From NCBI RefSeq assembly GCF_014203235.1, contig NZ_JACHIN010000016.1, forward strand, positions 1 to 64,000: 64,000 bases of DNA, in the 5' to 3' direction. The notes beneath the pieces were generated by a model, which was not told the DNA's origin, ran no database searches, and saw only the letters and a program-made list of their open reading frames with translations. A program made the translations under genes and the position numbers. Source of the stretch: Nonomuraea endophytica. GTDB taxonomy: Bacteria; Actinomycetota; Actinomycetes; Streptosporangiales; Streptosporangiaceae. Shown piece by piece: positions 39,910 through 48,568 of this stretch (positions are counted from its first letter, which is position 1; each line of letters begins with the position of its first letter).

Positions 39910-40804
39910 TCAGCGGGCCCATCTCCTGGACGGTCCCGGACAGGTCCAGGATCAGGTCGGATTCGGTGGCCGTGCGCCAGACGAGGGCCCATTGGGTCCG
40001 GGGCGCGTCGTGGATGGGCACGTAGGCCAGATCGGGACGTGACGCGTAACGGGCGGCGTGGGCGTGGACGGGCGAAACGGCCTTTCCATTGGAGAGGATG
40101 GGCACCATGTCCGCCCACGTCGTGGCGGTTGGCCCGATCTCGATCAGGCGGCCGTTGGGTGTGCGGGTGGGGATGAGCGCCTCGCGCCAGTATTCGAGGG
40201 TGATGCCGCCGACGGTGACCTCGTCACCGAGGTCCTCCAGGGAGACGGACTCGCGCGTGGCCAGGCGATGGGTGGCCGACATCGCCAGCATGACCGGTTC
40301 GGTGAACATCACTGGGCCGACGGTCAGGTCGGCCTCCCTGACCGGCAGCCACAGCAGCGCGATGTCGACTTCGTTCCTACGCAGCGGCCCGAAGGGGTCG
40401 CCGAACCCGATGTGGCCGATACGCAGGTCGACGTCCGGGTGGCGATGGGGGAAGGTGTCGAAGCGGGTGCGCAACTCCGGCAGGTTGTGCGGGATCAGTC
40501 CTACGCGCAGCACTCTGGCCTTGCCCCGGGCGGCCAGCTTGGCGCGCTCCAGGCACTCGTCGAGGCTGCGCTGTATGGGCTTGAGGTCGGTGTAGAGCTG
40601 CCGGCCGATCTCGGTGAGTGCCACCCTGCGGCTGGTGCGTTCGAAGAGGGCGGTGCCGATCGCACGTTCCTGCTTCTTGATCGACTGACTGATGCGGGCC
40701 TGGGTGAGGTGCAGTCGCTCAGCGGTGCGTCCGAAGTGCAGCTCTTCGGAAAGGGTCAGGAAGATCTCGATATCACGAAGATCCACCCTGCTCCTCACTC
40801 GATC
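39902..40804 (-). CDS. LysR family transcriptional regulator
   Basis: The protein has 300 residues from ATG 40804. The N-terminal winged helix is RDIEIFLTLSEELHFGRTAE then RLHLTQARISQSIKKQERAI, followed by the substrate-binding domain (KARVLRVGLIPHNLPELRTR). The frame is open further upstream to 40867 through a run of pentapeptide repeats (VMDSG, VTDSG) encoded by the 15-bp repeats, so a 321-residue form is possible. It is divergent from the VOC/serine hydrolase/esterase operon, its likely target, with the repeats between. Confidence 0.85.
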   Translation of the reverse strand, partial: DRVRSRVDLRDIEIFLTLSEELHFGRTAERLHLTQARISQSIKKQERAIGTALFERTSRRVALTEIGRQLYTDLKPIQRSLDECLERAKLAARGKARVLRVGLIPHNLPELRTRFDTFPHRHPDVDLRIGHIGFGDPFGPLRRNEVDIALLWLPVREADLTVGPVMFTEPVMLAMSATHRLATRESVSLEDLGDEVTVGGITLEYWREALIPTRTPNGRLIEIGPTATTWADMVPILSNGKAVSPVHAHAARYASRPDLAYVPIHDAPRTQWALVWRTATESDLILDLSGTVQEMGPLTH

Positions 40805-40876
40805 CATAACTCCGACATCCACAACTCCGGAATCCGTAACTCCGGAATCCATCACCCCGGGATCCATAACTCCGAC
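40802..40876. repeat. Five tandem 15-bp repeats at the LysR start
   Basis: Units are ATCCATAACTCCGAC (40802), ATCCACAACTCCGGA (40817), ATCCGTAACTCCGGA (40832), ATCCATCACCCCGGG (40847) and ATCCATAACTCCGAC (40862). Copies 1 and 5 are identical. The array covers the chosen LysR start codon and reaches into the divergent promoter. The period is a multiple of three, so copy-number change would keep the upstream LysR frame. Confidence 0.9.
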
Positions 40877-40984
40877 TTATCGGATCATAGCCGGATGTGT
40901 CGTTGATGCCGGAGCGCCTCCTGTCGAAGATTGATCCATCCGAAACATCCTATTTCGGACTATGGCGGCGAGAGGGAGAGGCTT

Positions 40985-41389
40985 GTGAACATCATCACCA
41001 CCACGGTGTCGCTGGCCGTGGACAACGTTGCGGCCTCCAGCGCCTTCTTCACCACCCACCTGGGCTTTCGTGAAGTCATGGCCGACCCGTCGTTCGTCTC
41101 TCTCACCCGAGACGACGCGGCCGGCGACGTGGTCCTGCTGAGGCGGGGCAGCGACATGCTCCCCAGCGAGCAGCGCTATGAACGGCCCGCGGGACTGGTC
41201 CTGGCCTTTACGGTCACCGGGCTTGAGGCCGAGTACCGGCGCCTGCGGCGGGAGGGCGCCAACATCACCATGCCGATGCGCGAAGAGCCCTGGGGCGAAC
41301 GGCTGGTCCAGCTCACCGACCCCAACGGCGTCGTGGTCCAGCTCGTCGAATGGATCCCGCCGGCTGGAGTCCAGCCCCTGCAAACGTAG
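40985..41389 (+). CDS. VOC family (glyoxalase/bleomycin-resistance fold) protein
   Basis: The 134-residue protein begins MNIITTTVSLAVDNVAASSA and has the two beta-alpha-beta-beta-beta units of the VOC fold, the second ending in GERLVQLTDPNGVVVQLVEW. The metal-ligand Glu near the end is present. VOC proteins include dioxygenases, glyoxalases and resistance proteins; role unknown. GTG 40985 follows GAGAGGGAGAGG. It is the first gene of an operon with the serine hydrolase 21 bases downstream. Confidence 0.8.
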   Translation: MNIITTTVSLAVDNVAASSAFFTTHLGFREVMADPSFVSLTRDDAAGDVVLLRRGSDMLPSEQRYERPAGLVLAFTVTGLEAEYRRLRREGANITMPMREEPWGERLVQLTDPNGVVVQLVEWIPPAGVQPLQT

Positions 41390-41410
41390 AGGATCTCAAA
41401 GGAGAAGACC

Positions 41411-42652
41411 ATGACAACCATCGCAAGCTGGGACACCCAGGGCAACTGGAGTATGGAGGACAAGCAGGGTCTGTCGGAGGCGGGGCTGAGCAGGCTGGGC
41501 CGCGTTCTGACCGGCCCGGTGGAGTCCGGGCACGTTCCCGGGCTGGTCGCCCTGATCAGCCGCGGGCTGGACACGCATGTCGAGGTGCTGGGCTCGATGC
41601 GGGCCGGCGGTGACGCGCCGATGCGCCGGGATGCGATCTTCCGGATGGCTTCGCTCAGCAAGCCGGTCACCGCGGCGGCGGTGATGATCCTTGTGGAAGA
41701 GTGCCGGCTGCGGCTGGATGACCCGGTCGATGAGTGGCTGCCCGAGCTGGCTGAGCGGCGGGTGCTCAAGAGCATCGACGCCTCGCTGGAGGACACGGTT
41801 CCGGCGCTGCGACCGATCACCGTACGCGATCTTTTGACCTTCACCTTCGGGTTCGGGGCGGTCTTGGCGGCGCCGGACACCTATCCCATCCAAGTCGCGA
41901 TGCGCGAGCTCGGCCTTGACACCACTGCTCCGCCTTTCGGGCCCGATGAGTGGATCCGCAGGCTGGGCGAGCTGCCGTTGATGTACCAGCCCGGGGAGCT
42001 GTGGCAGTACCACGTCGGCTCCGACGTGCTCGGCGTGCTCGTCTCCCGGGTGGCGGGGCAGTCATTTGGAGCGTTCCTGCGCGAGCGGCTGCTGGACCCG
42101 CTGGGGATGAGGGATACCGGCTTCTCCGTACCCGCCGACCGGCTGCACCGGCTGCCGACCAGCTACGCCCACGACCCGCACAGCGGGGAACTGGTGGTGT
42201 GGGACGAGGCCGCGGACGGCAAGTACAGCCGACCGCCGGTGTTCGAGGCCGGCGGCGACGGACTGGTCTCCACGGTGGATGATTACCACGCCTTCTACCG
42301 GATGCTGCTGAACAAGGGTGTGCACGGCGGTGAGCGGGTGCTCTCTCGCGCCTTGGTCGAGTTGATGACGATGGACCACCTGACCCAGGGCCAGAAGGCC
42401 GAAAAGGACGTCTTCGGCGACCACTTCGGCAGGCACGGCGGGTTCGGCTTCGGGATGGCGGTGCGTACTCACCGCCGCGATCTGGCCTCCGTGGGCCAGT
42501 TCGGCTGGGACGGCGGCCTCGGCACCACCGCCTACGCCGACCCCGCCCGGGACCTCGTCGGCATCCTGCTCACCCAGACGGCGATGGACACCCCGGTCAC
42601 CCCGAACCTGCACCGCGACTTCTGGACCACCGTCTACCAGGCCATCGATTGA
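41411..42652 (+). CDS. Serine hydrolase, beta-lactamase (class C)/esterase family
   Basis: The 413-residue protein has the SxxK motif in FRMASLSKPVTAAAV (catalytic Ser and Lys), a YHVGSDVLG element in the place of the YxN motif and a GWDGGLGT element replacing KTG. It belongs to the beta-lactamase/EstB-like family. No signal peptide is seen, so a cytoplasmic esterase is more likely than a beta-lactamase. AAAGGAGAAG precedes the ATG. It lies between the VOC and esterase genes in one operon. Confidence 0.85.
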   Translation: MTTIASWDTQGNWSMEDKQGLSEAGLSRLGRVLTGPVESGHVPGLVALISRGLDTHVEVLGSMRAGGDAPMRRDAIFRMASLSKPVTAAAVMILVEECRLRLDDPVDEWLPELAERRVLKSIDASLEDTVPALRPITVRDLLTFTFGFGAVLAAPDTYPIQVAMRELGLDTTAPPFGPDEWIRRLGELPLMYQPGELWQYHVGSDVLGVLVSRVAGQSFGAFLRERLLDPLGMRDTGFSVPADRLHRLPTSYAHDPHSGELVVWDEAADGKYSRPPVFEAGGDGLVSTVDDYHAFYRMLLNKGVHGGERVLSRALVELMTMDHLTQGQKAEKDVFGDHFGRHGGFGFGMAVRTHRRDLASVGQFGWDGGLGTTAYADPARDLVGILLTQTAMDTPVTPNLHRDFWTTVYQAID

Positions 42653-42660
42653 GGACAACC

Positions 42661-43866
42661 ATGTTGCGAACCATCGACCGCGCCGAACGGCTGCCCGTGA
42701 CGCCGGCCCGGCGCAGGAGCCGCTGGCGAAGTGTCGTTCTCGTGCCGGCCTGGGCGCTGTGCGGTCTGGTCACGATGCTGGGGCTCGCGTTCTTCGCGCC
42801 CCGGCTGCCGATCTCCCCGCTACAGGACGTGATCGGGGTGACGGCGCTGTTCATCCCCTGGTTGACCAGCACGCTGATCGGCTCGGTGCTCATCACGGCG
42901 GTGATCGCCGTTTGGGCATGGCGCTCCCGCCGCCGCGCCCTGCTCACCACCAGCCTCCTGGCCACCGTGCTGGCCGTACTCATGATCACCGTGCCGTGGG
43001 CTGCGGCCTCCCGGACCGCCGAGGTGTCCTGGTCGCAGCAGTTCGCCGCGGCGCCCACACCCTCGCCCACCACGACCGCGACCTATGCCACCGTCCAGGG
43101 CCAGAACCTCCAGGTCGACGTCTACCGACCCCGGCAACCGGCCGCGAGCAAGCCCACGCTGGTCTACGTCCACGGCGGCTCCTGGAACTCCGGCACCCGC
43201 GCCGACAGCGCCCCGTGGTTCGCATGGATGGCCGACCAGGGCGTGACCGTCTTCTCCATCGACTACCGGCTCGCGCCCCCGCCACGCTGGCAGGACGCGG
43301 TCGGCGACGTCAAATGCGCACTCGGCTGGGTCAGAACCAAAGCCGGCCAGTACGGCATAGCCACCGCGAACGTGTCGATCGCCGGTGACTCCGCCGGCGG
43401 CCAGCTCGCGCTGCTGGCCGCCTACACCGTCGGCGACCAGCGCTTCCGGCCCTCCTGCGCAGTGCCGGAGGCCCCGGTGAAATCGGTCATGGGCTGGTAC
43501 GCGCCGACCGATCTGCCCGCCCTCCTGAACGGCAACGGCCTGCCCGGACTCGCCGCGAGCGCCACCACCGATTTCCTCGGCGGCGATCTCGACTCACAAC
43601 GCGCCCGCTACGACCTGGCCTCGGCGATCAACCACGTCCGTGCCGGTCTGCCGCCCACCCTGCTCATCCAGGGTGACCGCGATCACATGATCCCGGCCCC
43701 GCAGGCAGCCGCCCTGGCCGGCAAGCTCAACGCCGCGGGCGTGCCCGCCACCGCGGTGACCATTCCGTGGGCCGAGCACAACTTCACCGGCCAGTGGGGC
43801 AGCTGGGGTTCGCAGATCATGCGACCGCACGTCCAAGGATTCCTCATGGAACACGCCCTGAAATAG
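42661..43866 (+). CDS. Membrane-anchored alpha/beta hydrolase (HSL-type esterase)
   Basis: The 401-residue protein has three N-terminal membrane helices (residues about 24-50, 60-85 and 95-115) followed by an outer alpha/beta hydrolase domain with the oxyanion-hole motif YVHGGSWNSG, the nucleophile elbow AGDSAGGQLA, an Asp in QGDRDHMIP and His in WAEHNF. This is the hormone-sensitive-lipase type. It starts 8 bases after the serine hydrolase stop and ends the operon at a strong terminator. Confidence 0.8.
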   Translation: MLRTIDRAERLPVTPARRRSRWRSVVLVPAWALCGLVTMLGLAFFAPRLPISPLQDVIGVTALFIPWLTSTLIGSVLITAVIAVWAWRSRRRALLTTSLLATVLAVLMITVPWAAASRTAEVSWSQQFAAAPTPSPTTTATYATVQGQNLQVDVYRPRQPAASKPTLVYVHGGSWNSGTRADSAPWFAWMADQGVTVFSIDYRLAPPPRWQDAVGDVKCALGWVRTKAGQYGIATANVSIAGDSAGGQLALLAAYTVGDQRFRPSCAVPEAPVKSVMGWYAPTDLPALLNGNGLPGLAASATTDFLGGDLDSQRARYDLASAINHVRAGLPPTLLIQGDRDHMIPAPQAAALAGKLNAAGVPATAVTIPWAEHNFTGQWGSWGSQIMRPHVQGFLMEHALK

Positions 43867-43907
43867 GGCGATCAGCGCACCGCATCAACGCGTTCACCCC
43901 CAGACAG

Positions 43908-43936
43908 GATGCCCCTCCCTGGGTGGGAGGGGCATC
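43908..43936. terminator. Bidirectional terminator hairpin
   Basis: A perfect 12-base stem GATGCCCCTCCC (43908-43919) and GGGAGGGGCATC (43925-43936) surrounds a five-base loop. It is located between the convergent esterase and TAP-like genes. Confidence 0.8.
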
Positions 43937-43983
43937 GGGTTAGCGGCTCGCCCCCGTGGGGCCGCTCGTGGAGAAGAGTCGGG

Positions 43984-45456
43984 TCAGGTGGCGGGGCAGG
44001 TGGCGTTCTTCTGGGGGAGGGTGCCGTTGAGGAGGTAGGTGTCGATGGCGCGGGTCACGCAGCTGCTGCCACTCAGGTACGCGCCGTGCCCCTCACCCTC
44101 GTACGTCAGCATGACGCCGGTCTTGAGGCTGGCGGCAAGGCGGGGCGCCCACTCGTACGGCGTGGCCGGGTCGCCCTTGCCGCCCACCACCACGATCGGG
44201 GCCGAACCGGTGGCGTCGACGCGCTTGGCGTCGTCGTTGGTGCCGTGCACCGGCCAGTAGCGGCAGATGACGGAGAGCCCGCCGTTCTCCATCATCGGGT
44301 TCACCGCGAGCGTGGCCTTCTTCACGTCGGCGATGTCGGCGTCGGTGGGCCGTTCGGGGCTGTCGACGCAGTTGATGGCCTGGAGGCTGGTCATCATGGT
44401 GTTGTACGTGCCGTCGGGCCGGCGGCCGGTGTAGAGGTCGGCCATGCTCAGGAGCGCTTCGCCGTTGCCCTTCTTGGCCGCCGCGACGGCCTGCTCAAGC
44501 ACCGGCCAGCTCATCTTGGAGTAGAGGGAGGCGATGACGCCGGTCTGGGCCAGGCCGCCGGTGAGTTCGCGGTCGCCCACCTTGACGGGCTTCTCGTCCA
44601 GGGCCTTCAGGAAGATCTGGAGATCCTTCTGGACGGCGGCGGGGGTGGCGCCGAGGTCGCAGGTCTGGGCGACGCAGTCCTTGGCGAAGGCGTCGAAGGC
44701 CTGCTTGAAGCCCTTGGCCTGGGTGACGGCCCGCTCCTTGAAGCTGACCGAGGGGTCCAGGGCGGCGTCGAGGACGAAGCGGCCGACGTTCTTGGGGTGC
44801 TTGGTGGCGTAGACGGCGCCGAGTTGCGTGCCGTACGAGAGGCCGAAGTAGTTGAGCTTTTCGTCGCCCACGGCGATGCGGATGCGGTCGAGGTCCTCGG
44901 CGGCGTTGGCGGTGCCCACGTGGGGGAGGATCTTGCCGGACTCGGCGGCGCAGGCCTTGGCGAACTCCTTCATCATGCGCTCGAAGTCGGCGGACTGCGG
45001 GGAGACGGAGGCGAACTTGTTGAGGTCGCCGCACTTGACGCCGGAGCTGCGGTCGACGCCGCGCGGGTCGAAGCTGACCAGGTCGTAGCGGGTGCCGAGG
45101 CTGGCGAACGCCTTCGAGGCCAGGCCGAGGGTGTCGACGCCGGAGCCGCCGGGGCCGCCGAAGTTGAAGACCAGGGAGCCGAGCCTGTCGCCGGTCGCCT
45201 TGATCCGGATGAGGGCCAGGTCGAGCTTTTCGCCGTCCGGTTTCGCGTAGTCGAGGGGGACGGGGAGCTTGCCGCACTCCAGGGAGGCGTCCTTCAGGGG
45301 CTTGCCGTCGGGCCCGGTCAGGTCGGTGCAGGGGGCCCAGGCGACGGCCCCGGTCTCCTGCTTCTTCGCGACGGGGGCCGGTTCCGGCTTGGCCGCGGTG
45401 CTGCATGCGGTGAGGGCCGTCGCGAGCAGGAGGGTCGTCGTCAAGGTCTTCTTCAT
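43984..45456 (-). CDS. TAP-like secreted alpha/beta hydrolase (tripeptidyl aminopeptidase family), lipoprotein
   Basis: The 490-residue protein has a lipoprotein signal (LLLATALTACS, lipobox LTAC). The hydrolase domain has the oxyanion motif FNFGGPGGSG, the nucleophile FGLSYGTQLG and a C-terminal TAP-like domain with VVGGKGDPATPYEWA and a His in YEGEGHGAYL. These are extracellular aminopeptidases or proteases typical of Streptomyces-like bacteria. ATG 45456 is chosen because it starts the signal peptide (MKKTLTTTLLLATA). Confidence 0.9.
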   Translation of the reverse strand: MKKTLTTTLLLATALTACSTAAKPEPAPVAKKQETGAVAWAPCTDLTGPDGKPLKDASLECGKLPVPLDYAKPDGEKLDLALIRIKATGDRLGSLVFNFGGPGGSGVDTLGLASKAFASLGTRYDLVSFDPRGVDRSSGVKCGDLNKFASVSPQSADFERMMKEFAKACAAESGKILPHVGTANAAEDLDRIRIAVGDEKLNYFGLSYGTQLGAVYATKHPKNVGRFVLDAALDPSVSFKERAVTQAKGFKQAFDAFAKDCVAQTCDLGATPAAVQKDLQIFLKALDEKPVKVGDRELTGGLAQTGVIASLYSKMSWPVLEQAVAAAKKGNGEALLSMADLYTGRRPDGTYNTMMTSLQAINCVDSPERPTDADIADVKKATLAVNPMMENGGLSVICRYWPVHGTNDDAKRVDATGSAPIVVVGGKGDPATPYEWAPRLAASLKTGVMLTYEGEGHGAYLSGSSCVTRAIDTYLLNGTLPQKNATCPAT

Positions 45457-45525
45457 GCCTTCAAGCATGGTCAGACCGGATTTGCCCAGGTAGTGGGAGA
45501 TGCCAGTAGTTGCGGGTGACTTATG

Positions 45526-45732
45526 TCAACGCCTGCGCCTGACAAACCAGATCCCGAACAGGCCGAACCCGGCGCCGGTCAGGCAGGTCCAGATCCACCA
45601 GGTGTTCTCGGGCGCGGGCCGGAAGATCAGCAGAACGACGAGCGCGACCGCCCAGAGCGCGGTGCCCACGGCGATGGCGGCCGGATCATTGGTCTTGATC
45701 GGTTCCGGTTCTGGGCGCCATTCACGTGTCAC
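45526..45732 (-). CDS. DUF2530 family membrane protein
   Basis: The 68-residue protein has two membrane helices (AIAVGTALWAVALVVLLIF; WWIWTCLTGAGFGLFGIWFV) ending in Arg residues, matching actinobacterial DUF2530. In related genomes it is found close to an NCS2 permease gene and a MarR/MFS pair (from memory). Here the permease lies 1.4 kb away on the other side of the TnpB gene, so the TnpB element appears inserted between former neighbours. Confidence 0.8.
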   Translation of the reverse strand: MTREWRPEPEPIKTNDPAAIAVGTALWAVALVVLLIFRPAPENTWWIWTCLTGAGFGLFGIWFVRRRR

Positions 45733-45824
45733 TAGCGGCGCACCTTTCGAAAATAGTATGGGAAAAATTGGTGACTGTCGGTAATCTGTGTGTTGCCTGA
45801 TGCGTTTGTGACGGGAGGTTCGTG

Positions 45825-47039
45825 ATGGCTCTGGGCCGGTCTGAGATCAAACGCGCGGGCCTGCCGTCCGTAGTCCAAGTACGGCTTTCGCCCACCGCGG
45901 AGCAGGGCGCCGCATTGGCGGGCGCGGTGGCGGCATGCAACGCGGCGGCCACTCTCATCTCGCGGATTGCCTGGCACCACCGGATCTTCGCGATCGGGGC
46001 GTTGCATCGGCTGGCCTACTACTCGGCGCGCGCCCAGATCACCGGACTGGGGGCGCAAGCCGCGTGCCGGGCGATCGCCCGGGTTGCCGCCGCCTACGCC
46101 AACCGCCGTGCGACCAAGAAGCGACCGCATGTATTTCGGGGACAGGGCGCGGTGCCGTTCGACGCGCGCATGCTGTCCTGGAACCGGGATGCCAGAACGG
46201 TCTCGCTGTGGACCCCCACCGGCCGGGTCGCGGTCGGCTATACCGGCCGCGAGAGCGATGTGACGGCGGTCCAGACGTTGCCGCTGGGCGAGGTTGACCT
46301 GGTTTGCCGGGACGGGGTATGGCTGCTGCAGGTGGCCGTCACCCTGCCCAGACCAGACGTCGCCGACCCGGTGAACGGCTTCCTGGGAGTGGATCAGGGC
46401 ATCGCGAACCTCGCCGTCACCAGCGACGGCGTGGTGCTGCCCGGCGCTGCACTGCGCGGCACGATCGCCGGGACCGGGCACGTGCGCGCACTGCGGGAAC
46501 GCCGTCATCGCCAACGTCGACGTCTGCAGGCAAAGGGCACAACGGCGGCTCGACGGGTGTTGCGCCGCCTGTCCGGTCGAGAACACCGGATGATGACCGA
46601 CATCAATCACCAAATCAGCAAGTACGTGGTGCGTGAGGCCGAACGCACCGGTCGCGGCATCGCCCTGGAAGACCTCCAGGGCATTCGCTTCCGGACAAGG
46701 GCTCACCGGTCCCAGCGGCGCACCCTGCACGGCTGGGCTTTTGCTCAGCAGAGCGCGTTCACCCGCTACAAGGCCGCACGCGCCGGAATCGCCTTCTCTT
46801 GGGTCGATCCCCGCTACACCTCGCAGGTCTGTCCAGATTGCGGGTGTGTCGGCAGGCAGAACCGGCCCGCGCGTGGAAGGTTCGTCTGCCAAGGGTGTGA
46901 CCTCGCTGGGCACGCCGACCACATCGCAGCCCGCAACATCGCGATCCGCGCTGTCGCGGTCTGGGGGTCCGTCAACACCCCGCACGCAACCGGCCTCCCT
47001 TCACCCAGACGGGACCGTGAGAGCAAGCCCCCGGCTTGA
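45825..47039 (+). CDS. tnpB: RNA-guided endonuclease TnpB
   Basis: The 404-residue protein keeps all RuvC catalytic residues: D190 in LGVDQGIANLAV, E282 in GIALEDLQGIR, and D365 in HADHIAARNIA. The four-Cys zinc ribbon is CPDC (336-339) and CQGC (355-358). TnpB uses an RNA from the element's right end to cut DNA at the empty donor site and so preserves the element. It appears intact and probably active. ATG 45825, preceded by GGGAGG, is preferred over the overlapping GTG at 45822. Confidence 0.92.
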   Translation: MALGRSEIKRAGLPSVVQVRLSPTAEQGAALAGAVAACNAAATLISRIAWHHRIFAIGALHRLAYYSARAQITGLGAQAACRAIARVAAAYANRRATKKRPHVFRGQGAVPFDARMLSWNRDARTVSLWTPTGRVAVGYTGRESDVTAVQTLPLGEVDLVCRDGVWLLQVAVTLPRPDVADPVNGFLGVDQGIANLAVTSDGVVLPGAALRGTIAGTGHVRALRERRHRQRRRLQAKGTTAARRVLRRLSGREHRMMTDINHQISKYVVREAERTGRGIALEDLQGIRFRTRAHRSQRRTLHGWAFAQQSAFTRYKAARAGIAFSWVDPRYTSQVCPDCGCVGRQNRPARGRFVCQGCDLAGHADHIAARNIAIRAVAVWGSVNTPHATGLPSPRRDRESKPPA

Positions 47040-47048
47040 GCCGGAGGC
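47027..47048 (+). ncRNA. 3' end hairpin of the likely TnpB guide (omega) RNA
   Basis: A 9-base stem GCCCCCGGC and GCCGGAGGC (one mismatch) with loop TTGA overlaps the tnpB stop codon. IS605-family guide RNAs end at such a right-end structure, and the guide would be read from the flank after about 47054. The 5' end of the RNA cannot be set from sequence. Confidence 0.5.
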
Positions 47049-47137
47049 AGTTGACAATATCCAGGGTAGCTTCCAATACCATCTCGATACGATCACCTAC
47101 GCTTTTCATGCGATGCGACGCCTGTCACTGTTCGCGC

Positions 47138-48568
47138 GTGAACAGCACTCTTGACCGGTTCTTCAGCATCACCGCACGAGGTTCGACGCTCTCGCGCGAG
47201 GTCCGCGGCGGCCTCGCCACCTTCTTCACGATGGCCTACATCGTGGTACTCAATCCGTTCATCATCGCCACCAAGCCGGACGCCGACGGACAGTTCATCG
47301 GTGACGGAAGCAGCCCCAACATCGCACTGGTCGCGGCCGGGACCGCGTTCGTGGCCGGTGTCCTGACCATTCTCATGGGCGTCGTCGGCAGGGTGCCGTT
47401 CGCCATGGCCGCCGGGCTCGGTCTCAACGCCTTCGTCACCTTCGGCGTCGCCACCCAGATGAGCTGGGAGGAGGCGATGGGCCTGGTCTTCGTCGAGGGC
47501 GTGATCATCGGCATCCTGGTGCTGACCGGGTTCCGCGTGGCGGTGTTCAACGCGATCCCGACGCAGTTGAAGACCGCGATCAGCGTGGGCATCGGCCTGT
47601 TCATCGCGCTCATCGGCTTCGTGGACTCCGGCTTCGTCCGTGGCAACGCGGTGCCGCCGCTGACGCTGGGCATCGCCGGGGAGCTGACCTCCTGGCCGGT
47701 CCTGGTGTTCATCGTGGGCCTGCTGGCCACCGCCGCGCTGGTGGCGCGTAAGGTCAAGGGCGCGATCCTGATCGGGATCGTCGGCACGACCGTGCTGGCG
47801 GCGGTCGTCGAGCTGCTCTTCCGTCCGGGTGCGTTCTCCAAGGACAACCCCGGCGGGTGGATGCTGAACGTCCCGCACATCACCTCCGACATGTTCGGGA
47901 TCACGAACCCGCTGGTGCTGTTCACGGAGTTCGACCCCATCGGGGGGTTCACCCGGGTGTCGGTGCTGCTGGCCGTGCTGCTGGTGTTCACGCTGCTGGT
48001 GACGGACTTCTTCGACACGATGGGGACCATCGTCGGAGTCGGCCGCCAGGCCGACCTGATCGGCCCGGACGGGCAGCTGCCCAGGACCAAGGAGATCCTG
48101 CTGGTCGACTCGATCGGCGCGGCGGCGGGCGGCGCGGGCTCGGTGTCCTCCAACACCACCTATGTCGAGTCGGCCTCCGGCGTGGCGGAAGGCGCCCGCA
48201 CCGGTCTGGCCAGCGTCGTGACGGGCCTGCTCTTCCTGGTCGCGATCTTCCTGGCGCCGCTGGTCAAGGTGGTGCCGTACGAGGCGGCGGCGCCCGCGCT
48301 GGTCATCGTGGGCTTCCTGATGATGAGCGCGATCAAGGAGATCGACTTCAGCGATTACGAGGTCTCGATCCCGGCGTTCCTCACGATCGTGATCATGCCC
48401 TTCACCTACTCGGTCTCCAACGGCATCGGCGCCGGTTTCGTCAGCTACGTGCTGATCAAGGTGCTGAAGGGCAAGGGCCGCGAGGTGCACCCGTTGATGT
48501 GGGGCGTCTCCCTGCTGTTCGTCGTGTACTTCGCGCTGGGCCCGATCAGGGACCTGATCGGGTTGTAA
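47138..48568 (+). CDS. NCS2 family purine permease (AzgA-like)
   Basis: The 476-residue protein has about 14 membrane helices and the AzgA/GhxP-type motifs FFTMAYIVVLNP near the N-terminus, AAGLGLNAFVTF, TDFFDTMGTIVGVGRQ and SSNTTYVESASGVAEGARTG. It imports purine bases such as hypoxanthine, guanine or adenine by proton symport; exact substrate unknown. GTG 47138 is preferred because homology begins there; the open frame upstream belongs to the TnpB right end. The stop overlaps the convergent LuxR-type gene by 23 bases. Confidence 0.9.
   Translation: MNSTLDRFFSITARGSTLSREVRGGLATFFTMAYIVVLNPFIIATKPDADGQFIGDGSSPNIALVAAGTAFVAGVLTILMGVVGRVPFAMAAGLGLNAFVTFGVATQMSWEEAMGLVFVEGVIIGILVLTGFRVAVFNAIPTQLKTAISVGIGLFIALIGFVDSGFVRGNAVPPLTLGIAGELTSWPVLVFIVGLLATAALVARKVKGAILIGIVGTTVLAAVVELLFRPGAFSKDNPGGWMLNVPHITSDMFGITNPLVLFTEFDPIGGFTRVSVLLAVLLVFTLLVTDFFDTMGTIVGVGRQADLIGPDGQLPRTKEILLVDSIGAAAGGAGSVSSNTTYVESASGVAEGARTGLASVVTGLLFLVAIFLAPLVKVVPYEAAAPALVIVGFLMMSAIKEIDFSDYEVSIPAFLTIVIMPFTYSVSNGIGAGFVSYVLIKVLKGKGREVHPLMWGVSLLFVVYFALGPIRDLIGL

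Larger units (their letters stand above)
45825..47054 (+). mobile_element. IS1341-like (IS200/IS605) element carrying only tnpB
   Basis: The element contains tnpB and a right-end hairpin but no tnpA. The right border is probably just after AGGCAGTTGAC near 47054. The left border lies somewhere in 45735-45824 and could not be fixed. It splits the DUF2530 gene from the NCS2 permease. Single-strand-transposing elements leave no target duplication, so none is expected. Confidence 0.65.

Noticed and set aside
40802..40876. Small CRISPR array
   Set aside because: The units are directly adjacent without spacers and only 15 bases long; no cas gene is present.
41411..42652. True beta-lactamase conferring resistance
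   Set aside because: No signal peptide, and the YxN and KTG motifs are altered; an esterase-like serine hydrolase is more likely.
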